Shown here: positions 8,783-17,791 of the stretch, piece by piece
Layout of the letters: every line of letters starts with the position of its first letter
Position numbering within the stretch: the first letter of the stretch is position 1
Origin: Nocardia nova SH22a
GTDB lineage: Bacteria > Actinomycetota > Actinomycetes > Mycobacteriales > Mycobacteriaceae
Direction: 5' to 3'
Length of the DNA stretch: 64,000 bases
Assembly (NCBI RefSeq): GCF_000523235.1
Contig: NZ_CP006850.1
Coordinates: 1,736,001-1,800,000, forward strand
The notes under the pieces: model-generated
What the model saw: the letters and a program-made list of their open reading frames with translations, nothing else
Told to the model about the DNA's origin: nothing
The model's database searches: none
Made by a program: the position numbers and the translations under genes

Positions 8783-10043
8783 ACGGAGGTGAGGCGGGGA
8801 AGACGACCGGCAACGCCGCCATCGCGCGGTGGAAAGGTCCGGGGCGCCAGCTGATCTCGCCCGGTTCGACGGCGAGACGCATCTCCGGCAGTGCGTCGAG
8901 GAGTTGGTCGATGGCGTCCTGCACCACCAGATATGCCACCGATCGCGCCGGGCAGGCGTGCGGACCGGCACTCCAGGCCAGATGCGACCGGTTACCGGTG
9001 CGATCGCCCCCGGCGATGACCGGATCGTTGTTGCAGGCCGAAAGGCTGATCACCACGGGCTGATGGGCGGGCAGCCAGTTGTTGTCGATCAGTACGGGCT
9101 GGCGCGGATAGCTGATGGAGAAGTTGGCCATCGGCGGATCCTTGAACAGCACCTCGTCCAGCGCGTCGCGGGTGGACAGGGCGCCACCGAGCATGCCGCC
9201 GCCGAACCGGTCGTCGGTGATCATCAGCAGCAGGGTGTTGGAGATCAGATTCTGCTGCGGTTCGATACCCGCGCCGTAGAAGCTGATCAGGTTGTAGAGC
9301 ATCTCCTCGTCGGAGAGTTTGGCCGGATGGTGGGCCATGCGGGAGGTGACGTCGTCACCGGGTTCGGCGCGGCACAACTGGATCAGCTCCATCAGAGCCT
9401 GGCTCAGATGTTCCATCCCCCAGGCGGCGTTGACGGTATCGAACAGCGCCGCCATACCGGTCGCGACGCGCTGGCCCAGCTCCGCCGAACAGCCGACCAT
9501 CCGGTTGAGTGACTCGAAGACCAGCGGGAACGCGTACTGTGACACCAGATCCGCCGAGCCGGTCTGGCAGAAGTCGTTGATCAGCGGGGTCGCGATCTTC
9601 TCGACCGTGCTGTGCAGTGCGTGCAGATCGATGCCGTCGACGGCGGCGGTGTAGGCCTGCCGGTAGCGCAGATGGGTATTCCCGGCGTTGCGCAGGGCAT
9701 TCGGATACCACTGCATCATCGGCCGCACCGGGCAATCCGCGGGCACGGAGTCCTGCCACGCGCGCGGGTCGGCCGGAAAGTGCTCCGGGTCGTTGAGGAT
9801 TCGCAGTGCGGTGTGATAGCCGATGACCAGTGTCGCCGGAACGCCCGGTGACAGTTCGATCGGAACCATCGAACCGTAGCGTCGCCGCATCTCCCGATAG
9901 GTGCCGTGCGGGTCGGCCGCGAATTCCGGTGTGTCCAGCAGGATTCGGGGCCCGTCGGTGTCGACCGGTGATCCCCTGTGCTGAACCGGGCAGGCGGCCT
10001 CGCCGCCGGAAACTACGGTGAGTGCGGAACGTGGTGTGGTCAA
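8769..10043 (-). CDS. Atypical cytochrome P450 lacking ExxR (CYP157-like)
   Basis: A 424-residue P450-fold protein. The heme-loop Cys364 is kept in WSAGPHACPAR, but the K-helix ExxR motif is altered: Glu297-Val-Leu-Phe300 has Phe where the invariant Arg should be. The I-helix reads FYGAGIEPQQN without the acid-threonine pair. Loss of ExxR is a known hallmark of the Streptomyces CYP157 family, which is often encoded beside a CYP154 and within conservons. Here it heads a two-gene operon with the CYP154-like gene. No conservon kinase, roadblock or GTPase genes are adjacent. Whether it is catalytically active is unclear. Confidence 0.88.
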   Translation of the reverse strand: MTTPRSALTVVSGGEAACPVQHRGSPVDTDGPRILLDTPEFAADPHGTYREMRRRYGSMVPIELSPGVPATLVIGYHTALRILNDPEHFPADPRAWQDSVPADCPVRPMMQWYPNALRNAGNTHLRYRQAYTAAVDGIDLHALHSTVEKIATPLINDFCQTGSADLVSQYAFPLVFESLNRMVGCSAELGQRVATGMAALFDTVNAAWGMEHLSQALMELIQLCRAEPGDDVTSRMAHHPAKLSDEEMLYNLISFYGAGIEPQQNLISNTLLLMITDDRFGGGMLGGALSTRDALDEVLFKDPPMANFSISYPRQPVLIDNNWLPAHQPVVISLSACNNDPVIAGGDRTGNRSHLAWSAGPHACPARSVAYLVVQDAIDQLLDALPEMRLAVEPGEISWRPGPFHRAMAALPVVFPASPPLNLV

Positions 10044-10292
10044 AAGATGTGACTCCAGAGAATGAACCGTCTAGCGCGACGAAGGGTTCCGCTGCCGGAA
10101 CGACTCCACAGCGTCACCTCACATCGGTTGCAGGACAAGAGGCTTCGCAGCCGCTCGGCCAGGTGTCCGTTGTCGGACCGACGACCAGGGTAGCAGGACC
10201 GGGCCCAACATATCGGCGATGATCAACGACCGGGCGAATCGCTTCCGCGCGCCGGGATGAAATCCGGGCGGTACCCATGTTCGTATATCGAT

Positions 10293-10805
10293 ATGACGAG
10301 CGCTGATCTACTGGTGGACGCCTTCGGGCGAATCAAGGAGAACGTGCACGGCGCGGTCGCGAACCTGACCGCGGCGGAACTGGCCGCCCGGCTGGACCCG
10401 GGCGCCAATTCCATCGCCTGGCTGATCTGGCATCTGACCCGCGTCCAGGACGACCACATCGCCGACGTCGCCGGAACCGAGCAGGTGTGGACGAGCGGCG
10501 GGTGGGCCGGCCGCTTCGATCTACCCTTCGACGACGCCGCCACCGGCTACGGGGACGGCCCCGACGCGGTGGCGGCGCTGGACGGCGTGAGCGCCGAATC
10601 GCTGCTGGGCTATCACGACGCCGTGCACGAGCACACGGTCGGCTACGTTCGCGGGCTCACCGACGCCGATCTGCCCCGGATCGTAGACACCCGCTGGGAT
10701 CCGCCGGTCACCCTCGCGGTGCGGTTGATCAGCGTGGTCGACGACGATATCCAGCATTCCGGGCAGGCGGCGTTCATTCGCGGGGTGCTGCTGCGCCGCC
10801 GCTGA
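10293..10805 (+). CDS. DinB-like mycothiol-dependent metalloenzyme (DUF664 type)
   Basis: A 170-residue four-helix DinB-superfamily protein. Candidate metal-binding histidines sit in IWHLTRVQDDH (about residues 48-58) and DDIQHSGQA (about 150-158), the spacing typical of DinB/mycothiol transferases. Known relatives use mycothiol or a bound metal for detoxifying transfers. The ATG at 10293 was chosen because the family starts near this point; no strong ribosome-binding site is visible. It abuts the convergent fusion gene at 10806 with no gap. The substrate is unknown. Confidence 0.8.
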   Translation: MTSADLLVDAFGRIKENVHGAVANLTAAELAARLDPGANSIAWLIWHLTRVQDDHIADVAGTEQVWTSGGWAGRFDLPFDDAATGYGDGPDAVAALDGVSAESLLGYHDAVHEHTVGYVRGLTDADLPRIVDTRWDPPVTLAVRLISVVDDDIQHSGQAAFIRGVLLRRR

Positions 10806-13640
10806 TCACCGGCGGTGCAGGGTCACCGGAATCGCCGAGGGGGACAGGACGAAGTCCCGGTTCGAGGCGCGCACGACGTAATCCGGATCGGGTTCGGGGC
10901 GCCAGCGGGCCAGCAGGGCCGCCGAGGCCAGGGTGATCTCCAGCAGTGCGAAATGATCGCCGAGGCAGCGGCGGCGGCCCACCCCGAAGGACAGATTGGC
11001 CTTCTTGTCGATCTCCTCGGCGCGTTCGGGTGACCAGCGGTCCGGGTCGAACGCCTCCGGATTCGGGAAGTGCCGCTTGTCGTGCTGCACCAGATAGGGA
11101 CTGAACATGATCGCGGTGCCATCCGGAATGGTGAGTCCGCCGACGGTGACCGGTCCGGAAGCATTACCCGCGCTGATCCACGGACCCCAGAACCGAAGTG
11201 TCTCCGAGACAACCTGTTTCAGATAGTTGAGTTTGCCGATGTGATCCGCCCGGACCGGACCGGAACCCACCACATCGTCGAGTTCGGCCCACAGCCGCTC
11301 GGCGATCGCGGGGCGGCGCATCACCTCGTGCCACAGCCAGCCGGTCAGCGAGGCCATCGAGCCCACCCCACCGGCGAGCATCAGAATGGCCTCGTCGATG
11401 ATGTGCTCGTCCGACAAACGCGCCCCCGTCTCGGGATCGGTGTGGCGGATCAGGGCGGACACCACATCGTTGAAATCCTCGTCGCGGCGGCGATATTCGG
11501 TGACCGCGGCCCCGATCTCCGAACGCAGCTCCCGCGCCTTGTGCCGCCAGCGCGCATTCGCGATCAGCCGCATCCGGCGGATCTGCGGCGGCAGTGCGGT
11601 GCGCAGGATGACCTGGCTCAGCAGCCACGGAACGTTGTCGCGGATGCGGCGGCGCACCGGATCACTGAATTCGGCGGTGAACAGGGTGGAGGACACGGTG
11701 TCGAGAATCAGGCCGTGCGCCTCGTCCATCAGATCCACGCGGGTACCCGCCGGTAGCCCCGCCGACCAGCTATCGGCCAATTCCGCCGCGGTGACGGTGT
11801 ATTCGGCCAGCCGGGTCTGCCGCAGGGCGGGTGCGATCATCCGGCGACGCAGTTTGTGCTCGGTGCCGCGCAGCACATTGACCGAACCGCCCGCCACATC
11901 GGCGATGGCCTCGCGCAGATCGTCGCGGTTGAGCTCCGCCTCGCCGAGGCCGACTTCCCGTACCAGCTCCGGCGTGGTCAGCACGTAGCCGGTCTTGCGG
12001 CCGAAGCGGATGCGCACGACCGGGCCCAGATCCGCCAGCGAGGTGACGAAACCGGGCGCGTCACGCAGCGCGGCCAGGCTGTGACCGATCAGCGGCAGCG
12101 CGCCCGGTGCGGTCGGCACCTCGGACAGGTGCTGCGGCACGGCCGGATGCGGGGCGGGGTCGGTGTCGGCCCGGGCCTGCCGGTAGACGTCCGTGATCTC
12201 CTCGACGGTGCGGGACTGCCGCACCGAATCGCGGTGGCGGGCCATTTCGGTGCGCAGTGCGGTGAGCCGGGCGCGGTCGGCCGCGAGAGTGCCGATGGCC
12301 TCGGCGAGCGCGGCGGGGGAGGCGTCCGTGGCGCAGATCCCGGCTCCAGCCGGGACAGATTCGGCGAGGTCGGGATCGCAGTGCACGACGGGCAGGCCCA
12401 TGGCGACCGCCTCCAGCAGCACCATGCCCTGGGTGTCGAAACCCATGGACGGGAACAACAGCGCATCGGCGGCGGCCATGGCCTCGAGGCAGCGCTGCTG
12501 GGAGACCCGGCCGTGCAGCGTGACGCGGTCTCCGAGGCCGTACTCGGCGATGAGGGCGGCGGCGCGTTCGGACAGGTCCCCCTCACCGTAGATGTCGAGC
12601 GTGCAGGCGGTGACGTGCCGGACGGCCTCGATCGATTCGAGCAGACGCTTCTCCGCCGAGAGCCGCCCGCACCAGATCAGCCGTAGTGAAGTGGTGGTAG
12701 CGGTATCGACAGCTCGGCCGGGCTGGGCGTCGTCGGGCTGTGTAGTGCTGGGTGGCGTGTTGCCGGGCTGAGCTGCGCCGGGCGTTGCGCTGCCGGGCTG
12801 TGTGGTGCCAGGCGTTGCGTTGCCGGGTGGTGTGCCGTTGATGGGAGCCTTGCCGGGGTGTGTGTCGATGGCCAGTGTGTTGTCGGGCGGCGTGCTGCCG
12901 ACCGGAGCGCCGCCGGGGTGTGCCTTCTCGACCAGCGCGCGGTCGATCAGCGCATCGTCCACACCGTTGGACACCACTCGCACCGGCCGGGTCAGCCCGT
13001 GCGCCGTCAGCAGATCCGCGAAATGCCGGGTCGGCGCGATCACCGCGTCGGCCGCCTCCGCCTGCCCCACGATGGTGTGCCAGGCATGCCGCGCCGCCCG
13101 GCTCTCCGGGCGGTGCGGTACGTCGGGGTGATCGACGAAGCGGCCGTGCAGGGTCCGCAGTGCCAGCGCCGACAGGTACGGGGCCGGTGAGGTGTGCTCG
13201 ATGAAGGCGTCGTCGCGGCTCTGCGCGGTGTGCACCAGCGGAATCCGGTGCCGCCGTGCGGCTTTCATCCCGGCGATGGCCACGCCGTAGGTGGTGTGGG
13301 TGTGCACCACGTCGATCGGGCCGCGGGCGGCGAAGGCGGCGTCGATGAGGGCGGCGTTGCGTGCGGTGGGCAGCACCATCGGGAAGCCGTTCACCACCGC
13401 GCCCGCCAGCGGCGCGAGCTCCACGACATCCCCGTCTGCCTCGTCCGGGTCCGCTTCGGCGGATGCGCCCGGCAGCGGCGCAGCGAACACGGTCACCCGG
13501 TGCCCGGCGCGTTCGAGTCCGCGGCGCAGTGCCGCGACGGCGGTTTGCACCCCGCCGAGCGTCGTGGGGTGATAGTCCATGAACATGGCGATGTGCACGC
13601 TCGGCACGATACCCACGCGCCCGTGTATCTGAGAGCCCAT
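10806..13640 (-). CDS. Glycosyltransferase (GT4)-cytochrome P450 fusion
   Basis: One 944-residue frame encodes two enzymes. Residues about 15-490 are a GT-B glycosyltransferase: N-terminal HPTTLGGVQT, C-terminal donor site CGRLSAEKRLLE and GFDTQGMVLLEAVAMG. Residues about 505-944 are a P450 with ExxR (SETLRFWGP), heme loop FGVGRRRCLGD (Cys892) and an I-helix AGGVGSMAS where Ser replaces Thr. A Pro/Thr/Gly-rich repeat of about 65 residues sits between the two Rossmann lobes of the transferase. The start is uncertain (13640, or a GTG 14 codons in). It is divergent from the GT1 gene, suggesting oxidation plus glycosylation of one metabolite. The frame is unbroken, so a true fusion is likelier than a sequencing error. 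Confidence 0.88.
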   Translation of the reverse strand: MGSQIHGRVGIVPSVHIAMFMDYHPTTLGGVQTAVAALRRGLERAGHRVTVFAAPLPGASAEADPDEADGDVVELAPLAGAVVNGFPMVLPTARNAALIDAAFAARGPIDVVHTHTTYGVAIAGMKAARRHRIPLVHTAQSRDDAFIEHTSPAPYLSALALRTLHGRFVDHPDVPHRPESRAARHAWHTIVGQAEAADAVIAPTRHFADLLTAHGLTRPVRVVSNGVDDALIDRALVEKAHPGGAPVGSTPPDNTLAIDTHPGKAPINGTPPGNATPGTTQPGSATPGAAQPGNTPPSTTQPDDAQPGRAVDTATTTSLRLIWCGRLSAEKRLLESIEAVRHVTACTLDIYGEGDLSERAAALIAEYGLGDRVTLHGRVSQQRCLEAMAAADALLFPSMGFDTQGMVLLEAVAMGLPVVHCDPDLAESVPAGAGICATDASPAALAEAIGTLAADRARLTALRTEMARHRDSVRQSRTVEEITDVYRQARADTDPAPHPAVPQHLSEVPTAPGALPLIGHSLAALRDAPGFVTSLADLGPVVRIRFGRKTGYVLTTPELVREVGLGEAELNRDDLREAIADVAGGSVNVLRGTEHKLRRRMIAPALRQTRLAEYTVTAAELADSWSAGLPAGTRVDLMDEAHGLILDTVSSTLFTAEFSDPVRRRIRDNVPWLLSQVILRTALPPQIRRMRLIANARWRHKARELRSEIGAAVTEYRRRDEDFNDVVSALIRHTDPETGARLSDEHIIDEAILMLAGGVGSMASLTGWLWHEVMRRPAIAERLWAELDDVVGSGPVRADHIGKLNYLKQVVSETLRFWGPWISAGNASGPVTVGGLTIPDGTAIMFSPYLVQHDKRHFPNPEAFDPDRWSPERAEEIDKKANLSFGVGRRRCLGDHFALLEITLASAALLARWRPEPDPDYVVRASNRDFVLSPSAIPVTLHRR
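12715..12920. repeat. Minisatellite-like repeats inside the GT-P450 fusion gene
   Basis: Degenerate 15-30-bp units built on GTTGCCGGGYTGTGTGGTGCC-like words encode repeated Pro-Gly-Asn-Thr-Gln peptides (for example TPGTTQPGSATPGAAQPG). They extend the loop between the two lobes of the glycosyltransferase domain. Confidence 0.65.
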
Positions 13641-13745
13641 ATTTCGTCATCGGGTTTCTCGGCCGAAAGTGTTGCGCTCACGGCGAAAGGGGAGATAACT
13701 CGACATGACGCTTCCGGTTCCGATCGTCCACCGGGCGGTGACGCG

Positions 13746-15020
13746 GTGAAAATCGCCATCCCCCTGACCGGTACCCGCGGTGATGTGCAGCCGGTTCTGG
13801 CCCTGGGGCTCGAACTGCAGCGCCGCGGACACGATGTGCTGCTCGGCGCGCCGCCGAATCTGGTCGATTTCACCACCTCGGCCGGTCTCGCCGCGCAGCC
13901 GTGCGGCCCCGACGTGCAGCAGCTCTACAGTTCCGACGAGGGACAGCGGGCCCTCGTCGCGGGCAATACGCTGCGGCTGATGCAGCTCGTCGCGCGGCAG
14001 ATGGCCGACTACGCGGACCGGATGAACCGCGAGGTCGTCGAGGTGTGCACCGGCGCCGATCTGATCGTGGCCAGTACGGTCACCGAGGACCGGGCGGCCT
14101 CGGTGGCCGAGGCGATGCAGGTGCCGCTGGTCAGCCTGCACTACTACCCCGCCCGGGCCAACAGTGCCTATCCCTTTCCGGGCGCGCTCCCGCCGAGCTG
14201 GGCGCCGCCCGCCCCGATCAATCGCGTGACCTGGGCGGTGGCGGAGAATCTGCGCCGGGTCGTGTTCATGCGCTACCTCAACGAGCTGCGCGGGCTGCTG
14301 GGCCTGCCGCCTTCGCGGGCGAGTGTCGCCGCGGAGCTGGCGCGTCGCCGCGTCCCCGAGATCCAGATCTACGATCCCGCATTGGTACCGGGCCTGCGGG
14401 CGCAATGGGACGAGCGCCGCCCCTTCACCGGATTCCTCACCCTGGACCAGGACACCCGCCGGGCGATCGGAGAACTCGGCGACGATCACACCGACATCCT
14501 GGACTGGGTCGCCGCGGGCGAACCGCCGGTGTTCTTCGGATTCGGCAGTATGCCCATCCGCAATCCCGCCGCCGTCATGGCGATGGTGCGCGAGGTCACC
14601 GCGCGTCTCGGGGTGCGCGCGTTGGTGAGTGCCGGCTGGGCCGGGATGGAAGCCTCCGAGGCGCAATCGGATTCGGTGAAGGTGGTCGGCCCGTTCGCTT
14701 ACGATCTGGTGTTCCCGTACTGCGCGGCCGCGGTCCATCACGGCGGCATCGGAACCCTGTTCGAAGGGCTTCGGGCAGGATTGCCGACCCTCGTGTGCTC
14801 GGTGTCGTTCGAGCAGCCGATGTGGGGCGGTCAGGTCGAACGGCTCGGACTGGGCGCGCATCTGCGCTTCACCCAGCTCGATACCGAACGTCTGGTGCGC
14901 GGGGTGTCGACGCTGCTCGAGCCCGGCCGCCGGGAACGGTCGGCGCGGTTCGCGACCACGCTGCGCACCGAGGGCGCCGCCGCCGAGGCCGCCGATATCG
15001 TCGAGGCGTCGGCCGGGTGA
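13746..15020 (+). CDS. GT1-family glycosyltransferase (UGT/sterol- or macrolide-glucosyltransferase-like)
   Basis: A 424-residue GT-B enzyme. It opens with VKIAIPLTGTRGDVQPVLAL and carries the nucleotide-sugar motif HHGGIGTLFEGLRAGLPTLV at about residues 331-350, typical of the MGT/UGT and sterol-glucosyltransferase group. The GTG at 13746 gives the canonical N-terminus; the frame stays open upstream without similarity. It transfers a sugar to a lipophilic acceptor, here unknown. Its stop overlaps the start of the ABC permease, so synthesis is coupled. The divergent GT-P450 fusion suggests a shared pathway. Confidence 0.9.
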   Translation: MKIAIPLTGTRGDVQPVLALGLELQRRGHDVLLGAPPNLVDFTTSAGLAAQPCGPDVQQLYSSDEGQRALVAGNTLRLMQLVARQMADYADRMNREVVEVCTGADLIVASTVTEDRAASVAEAMQVPLVSLHYYPARANSAYPFPGALPPSWAPPAPINRVTWAVAENLRRVVFMRYLNELRGLLGLPPSRASVAAELARRRVPEIQIYDPALVPGLRAQWDERRPFTGFLTLDQDTRRAIGELGDDHTDILDWVAAGEPPVFFGFGSMPIRNPAAVMAMVREVTARLGVRALVSAGWAGMEASEAQSDSVKVVGPFAYDLVFPYCAAAVHHGGIGTLFEGLRAGLPTLVCSVSFEQPMWGGQVERLGLGAHLRFTQLDTERLVRGVSTLLEPGRRERSARFATTLRTEGAAAEAADIVEASAG

Positions 15021-15775
15021 GGGCGGTCGCCGCGGATTCGGCGGTCATGTTCCGGCGCTGTGCCCGCCATACCCTGCGCAGCCCGGACACGCTGATCATC
15101 TCGCTGCTGATGCCGATCTTGGTGATGATGCTGTTCACCTACGTCTTCGGCGGCGCGATCGAGGTGGGTGGCTCCTACCTCGACTACGTGGTGCCGGGAA
15201 TCATGTTGCTGTGCACCGGATTCGGCGCCTCCATCACCGCCACCGCGGTCTCCGCCGATATGACCAAGGGCAGTATCGACCGCTTCCGCACCCTGCCGAT
15301 GTTCCGGCAGGCGATCCTCGCCGGACATGTGGGCGAGGGCGTGGCCCGCAACCTCGCCGCCATCGCGATCGCGGTGGCCGTGGCGGCGGTCCTCGGCTAC
15401 CGCCCGGAGGCGAACCTGCTCGGCTGGCTGGGCGCACTGGCGATGATCGTGTTGTTCGTGGTCGCGATCTCGTGGATCGCGGTCGCATTGGGTCTGGTCG
15501 CCAAGAACCCCGAGGCGGCCGGGGGCATGACCTACGCCATCATGTTCATCCCCTACATCAGCAGCGCCTTCGTCCGCACCGAGACCATGCCCGGCTGGCT
15601 GCAGAGTTTCGCGGACTATCAGCCCGCCACACCGGTGGTGGATACCGTGCGCGGGCTGCTGAATTCGACCGGGGCCGGGGGAAGCGCTGTGCTCGCCGTG
15701 GTGTGGTGCGCCGGTCTCGCCATACTCGGATTCGGCGCGGCGAGCGTGATATTCGACCGGCTCTCGCGGCGGTAG
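15017..15775 (+). CDS. ABC-2 type transporter permease (DrrB-like)
   Basis: A 252-residue integral membrane protein with about six hydrophobic segments and the DrrB/ABC-2 layout: a cytosolic start RCARHTLRSPDTLIISLLMP, then a loop EATAVSADMTKGSIDRF-like region around residues 75-95. DrrB-type permeases export glycosylated antibiotics or lipids. The GTG start overlaps the glycosyltransferase stop (GTGA), implying translational coupling. No ATP-binding DrrA partner is encoded beside it; the ATPase must be elsewhere or shared. Its cargo is plausibly the product of the adjacent glycosyltransferase (inferred). Confidence 0.85.
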   Translation: MRAVAADSAVMFRRCARHTLRSPDTLIISLLMPILVMMLFTYVFGGAIEVGGSYLDYVVPGIMLLCTGFGASITATAVSADMTKGSIDRFRTLPMFRQAILAGHVGEGVARNLAAIAIAVAVAAVLGYRPEANLLGWLGALAMIVLFVVAISWIAVALGLVAKNPEAAGGMTYAIMFIPYISSAFVRTETMPGWLQSFADYQPATPVVDTVRGLLNSTGAGGSAVLAVVWCAGLAILGFGAASVIFDRLSRR

Positions 15776-16156
15776 CGCTCGCTGCCGACGGTCCGTTCCA
15801 GCGCTCCCGCTGACCATTGTGGCGGCCACGCCGGTACCACGAACCGCGACAGCATCTTTCGGCCCCGCTCGCGTGTTCGGTTCGTCCGACGCTGATGCAC
15901 ATCGCCCGGATACTCGCGCGGGACCGCGGCCCACAGTCGCGGTCCGGCGAATGCTCGCGTATCTCGGCCAGGTCCGGTGCGGTGGCGGAGTCGGTGACCG
16001 AAAGGGGGCATGTGAGCTGGATCGATCCCGGCGCGTGTCGGCGAGCGAGATGTATTGCACCACCGTTTGTTTCGGTCGACCGTCCAGAGGGGTGCGGGGA
16101 TCCGTTTCGTGCTCGGAACTCTTTTCGGGGCGACAGCTGATTGCTATTGTTCGAAC
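15776..16156. other. 381-bp intergenic region before the DUF222 gene
   Basis: No supportable gene is visible. The right end carries the SOS-box-like palindrome that overlaps the DUF222 start codon. Nothing else was recognised. Confidence 0.55.
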
Positions 16157-16166
16157 ATGTATTCGA
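16151..16166 (+). promoter_or_regulatory. LexA-type SOS box overlapping the DUF222 start
   Basis: TCGAACATGTATTCGA matches the mycobacterial SOS consensus TCGAAC-N4-GTTCGA at 11 of 12 fixed positions. The ATG start at 16157 lies inside it, so LexA bound here would block transcription or initiation directly. SOS control of 13E12-family genes is known in M. tuberculosis; here it is inferred from sequence. Confidence 0.7.
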
Positions 16167-17671
16167 GCGATGGTGGGTCGGCGGGGCAGGTGGCAGAGGG
16201 GCTGTCGGCTGCCGTCTCCGCGCTGATCGAGCAGCCGCTGACGCCGCTGTCGGACGATGAGGTCATGGCGGTGATGCGGGAGGTGGAAGAGTCCGCTCGG
16301 CGGTTGGTGTCGGTGCAGAGTCGGTTGTTGATCGAGGCCGAGAACCGGTCCATTCCGAGCCGGACGGGTGCCAAGACCGCGAAGCGGTTCCTGATGCAGA
16401 CCTTCCGGCTGTCGGCGGCCGAGGCGGGTGGCCGGGTGCGGCTGGCTCGCTTGGTCGGTCAATTCCATGATTCCGGCGGAGAGTTGCTGGATCCGGAGTT
16501 GCCCTGTACCGCACAGGCTTTGGCATCGGGTGAATTGTCCGCCGATCATGTGCGGGGCATCGCGATTGTCATGAACCGAGTCCCGCAACGAGTGTCGGAG
16601 GCGGATCGTGAAGCGGCCGAACAACTTCTGGCCGAGTTCGCGCGGTCCGGTTCACCGGACGACATCGGCAAGGTGGGTGACCGGATTCTCGCCCATCTCG
16701 ATCCGGACGGACGGCTGACCAACGACACTGATCGGGCCCGCATGCGCGGAATCATGGTCGGCAGGCAGCGCGCCGACGGTATGTCGCCGATTCGCGGGGA
16801 TATCGACCCGACGTTGCGCGCTCTGCTCGATCCGCTCCTCGCCAAATACGCGAGACCCGGCGTCTGCAATCCCGACGACCCGAACAGTCCGTCGGCGGAT
16901 ATCGACAATGCCGATTCGGCCGTGCTCGCCGAAGCCGCGCGTGCCGACCATCGCACGGCCCAGCAGCGTAACCACGATGCGCTGAAGGCGATCCTGCAAT
17001 CAGGTCTGGTGTCCGAGGATTTGGGATCCCATCGTGGTATGCCGGTGAGCACGGTGCTGACGATCGGACTCGATGACGTGGAGCGAGGGTCCGGCGTCGC
17101 GAATACCGCCACCGGCACGGTGGTTCCGATGCGGGAAGCGCTGCGGTTGGCGGAGCGGTCGCGTCCGTACCTGGCGGTGTTCGATCACGCCGGTCTCCCA
17201 TTGCATCTGGGCCGGATGAAACGTCTCGCGTCTCCCGCTCAACGTCTGGCGTTGATCGCTGCCTTGCGCGGATGTTCGCGGCCGGGCTGCGATGCTCCGG
17301 CGAGTCTGTGTGCGGTGCATCATATTCGCGACTATCGCAAGGGCGGGGCGACCGATATCGGCAATCTCGTGCTGGCCTGCGACGCCTGCCACGCGCTGAT
17401 CCACGACGGCCCAGGCGGCTGGAAGACGGTGGTGGAAGGTGAGTTTTCGCCGTTCCCCGGCCGCACCGCGTGGATTGCTCCCGCGCACATCGACCCGAGC
17501 GGGACGCCCAAGGTGAATCACCGCCACCATGCCGGCGAACTCCTAGCCGACCTCCTGGCCCGAATTCACCACCGCGACGAACGCGAGGGCCAGGAGCGGC
17601 GGCAACCGGCACAGAAACAACGCGGGCAGTGGCCGTCGCGACCGGACCCGCCCGACACCACTGCCGCATGA
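16157..17671 (+). CDS. DUF222 / HNH endonuclease domain protein (13E12 repeat family)
   Basis: A 504-residue protein of the mycobacterial 13E12 (REP13E12) family. The N-terminal DUF222 helical domain spans about residues 20-340. The C-terminal HNH nuclease motif (about 385-415) has CAVHHIRDYRKGGATDIGNL followed by CDACHALIH, with paired Cys ligands from CSRPGCD upstream. The tail is charged and Pro/His-rich. These genes are often multicopy, serve as prophage integration sites in M. tuberculosis, and several are LexA-regulated. An SOS box overlaps the start, and a strong hairpin follows the stop. Function is unknown beyond probable DNA cleavage. Confidence 0.92.
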   Translation: MYSSDGGSAGQVAEGLSAAVSALIEQPLTPLSDDEVMAVMREVEESARRLVSVQSRLLIEAENRSIPSRTGAKTAKRFLMQTFRLSAAEAGGRVRLARLVGQFHDSGGELLDPELPCTAQALASGELSADHVRGIAIVMNRVPQRVSEADREAAEQLLAEFARSGSPDDIGKVGDRILAHLDPDGRLTNDTDRARMRGIMVGRQRADGMSPIRGDIDPTLRALLDPLLAKYARPGVCNPDDPNSPSADIDNADSAVLAEAARADHRTAQQRNHDALKAILQSGLVSEDLGSHRGMPVSTVLTIGLDDVERGSGVANTATGTVVPMREALRLAERSRPYLAVFDHAGLPLHLGRMKRLASPAQRLALIAALRGCSRPGCDAPASLCAVHHIRDYRKGGATDIGNLVLACDACHALIHDGPGGWKTVVEGEFSPFPGRTAWIAPAHIDPSGTPKVNHRHHAGELLADLLARIHHRDEREGQERRQPAQKQRGQWPSRPDPPDTTAA

Positions 17672-17675
17672 CTGT

Positions 17676-17706
17676 CCCCGGCAGGGCCGATCGGTGCCTG
17701 CCGGGG
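17676..17706 (+). terminator. Hairpin terminator after DUF222 gene
   Basis: Perfect 10-bp arms CCCCGGCAGG (17676-17685) and CCTGCCGGGG (17697-17706) with an 11-nt loop lie five bases past the stop codon. Confidence 0.6.
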
Positions 17707-17791
17707 GTGGCGGTCGTTGCCCGCTGATGGCCACGGAAACACGGACCGCAGGAACATGTCTGGTGATCTGGGGGATTGCTCCCTATTTATT

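Noticed and set aside
13194..13745. Upstream extension of the GT1 gene
   Set aside because: The extension overlaps the divergent fusion gene and lacks similarity; the canonical GT1 N-terminus begins at GTG 13746.
14831..16624. 597-codon minus-strand frame
   Set aside because: It is the antisense of the permease and DUF222 genes; composition is His/Arg-rich and family-less.
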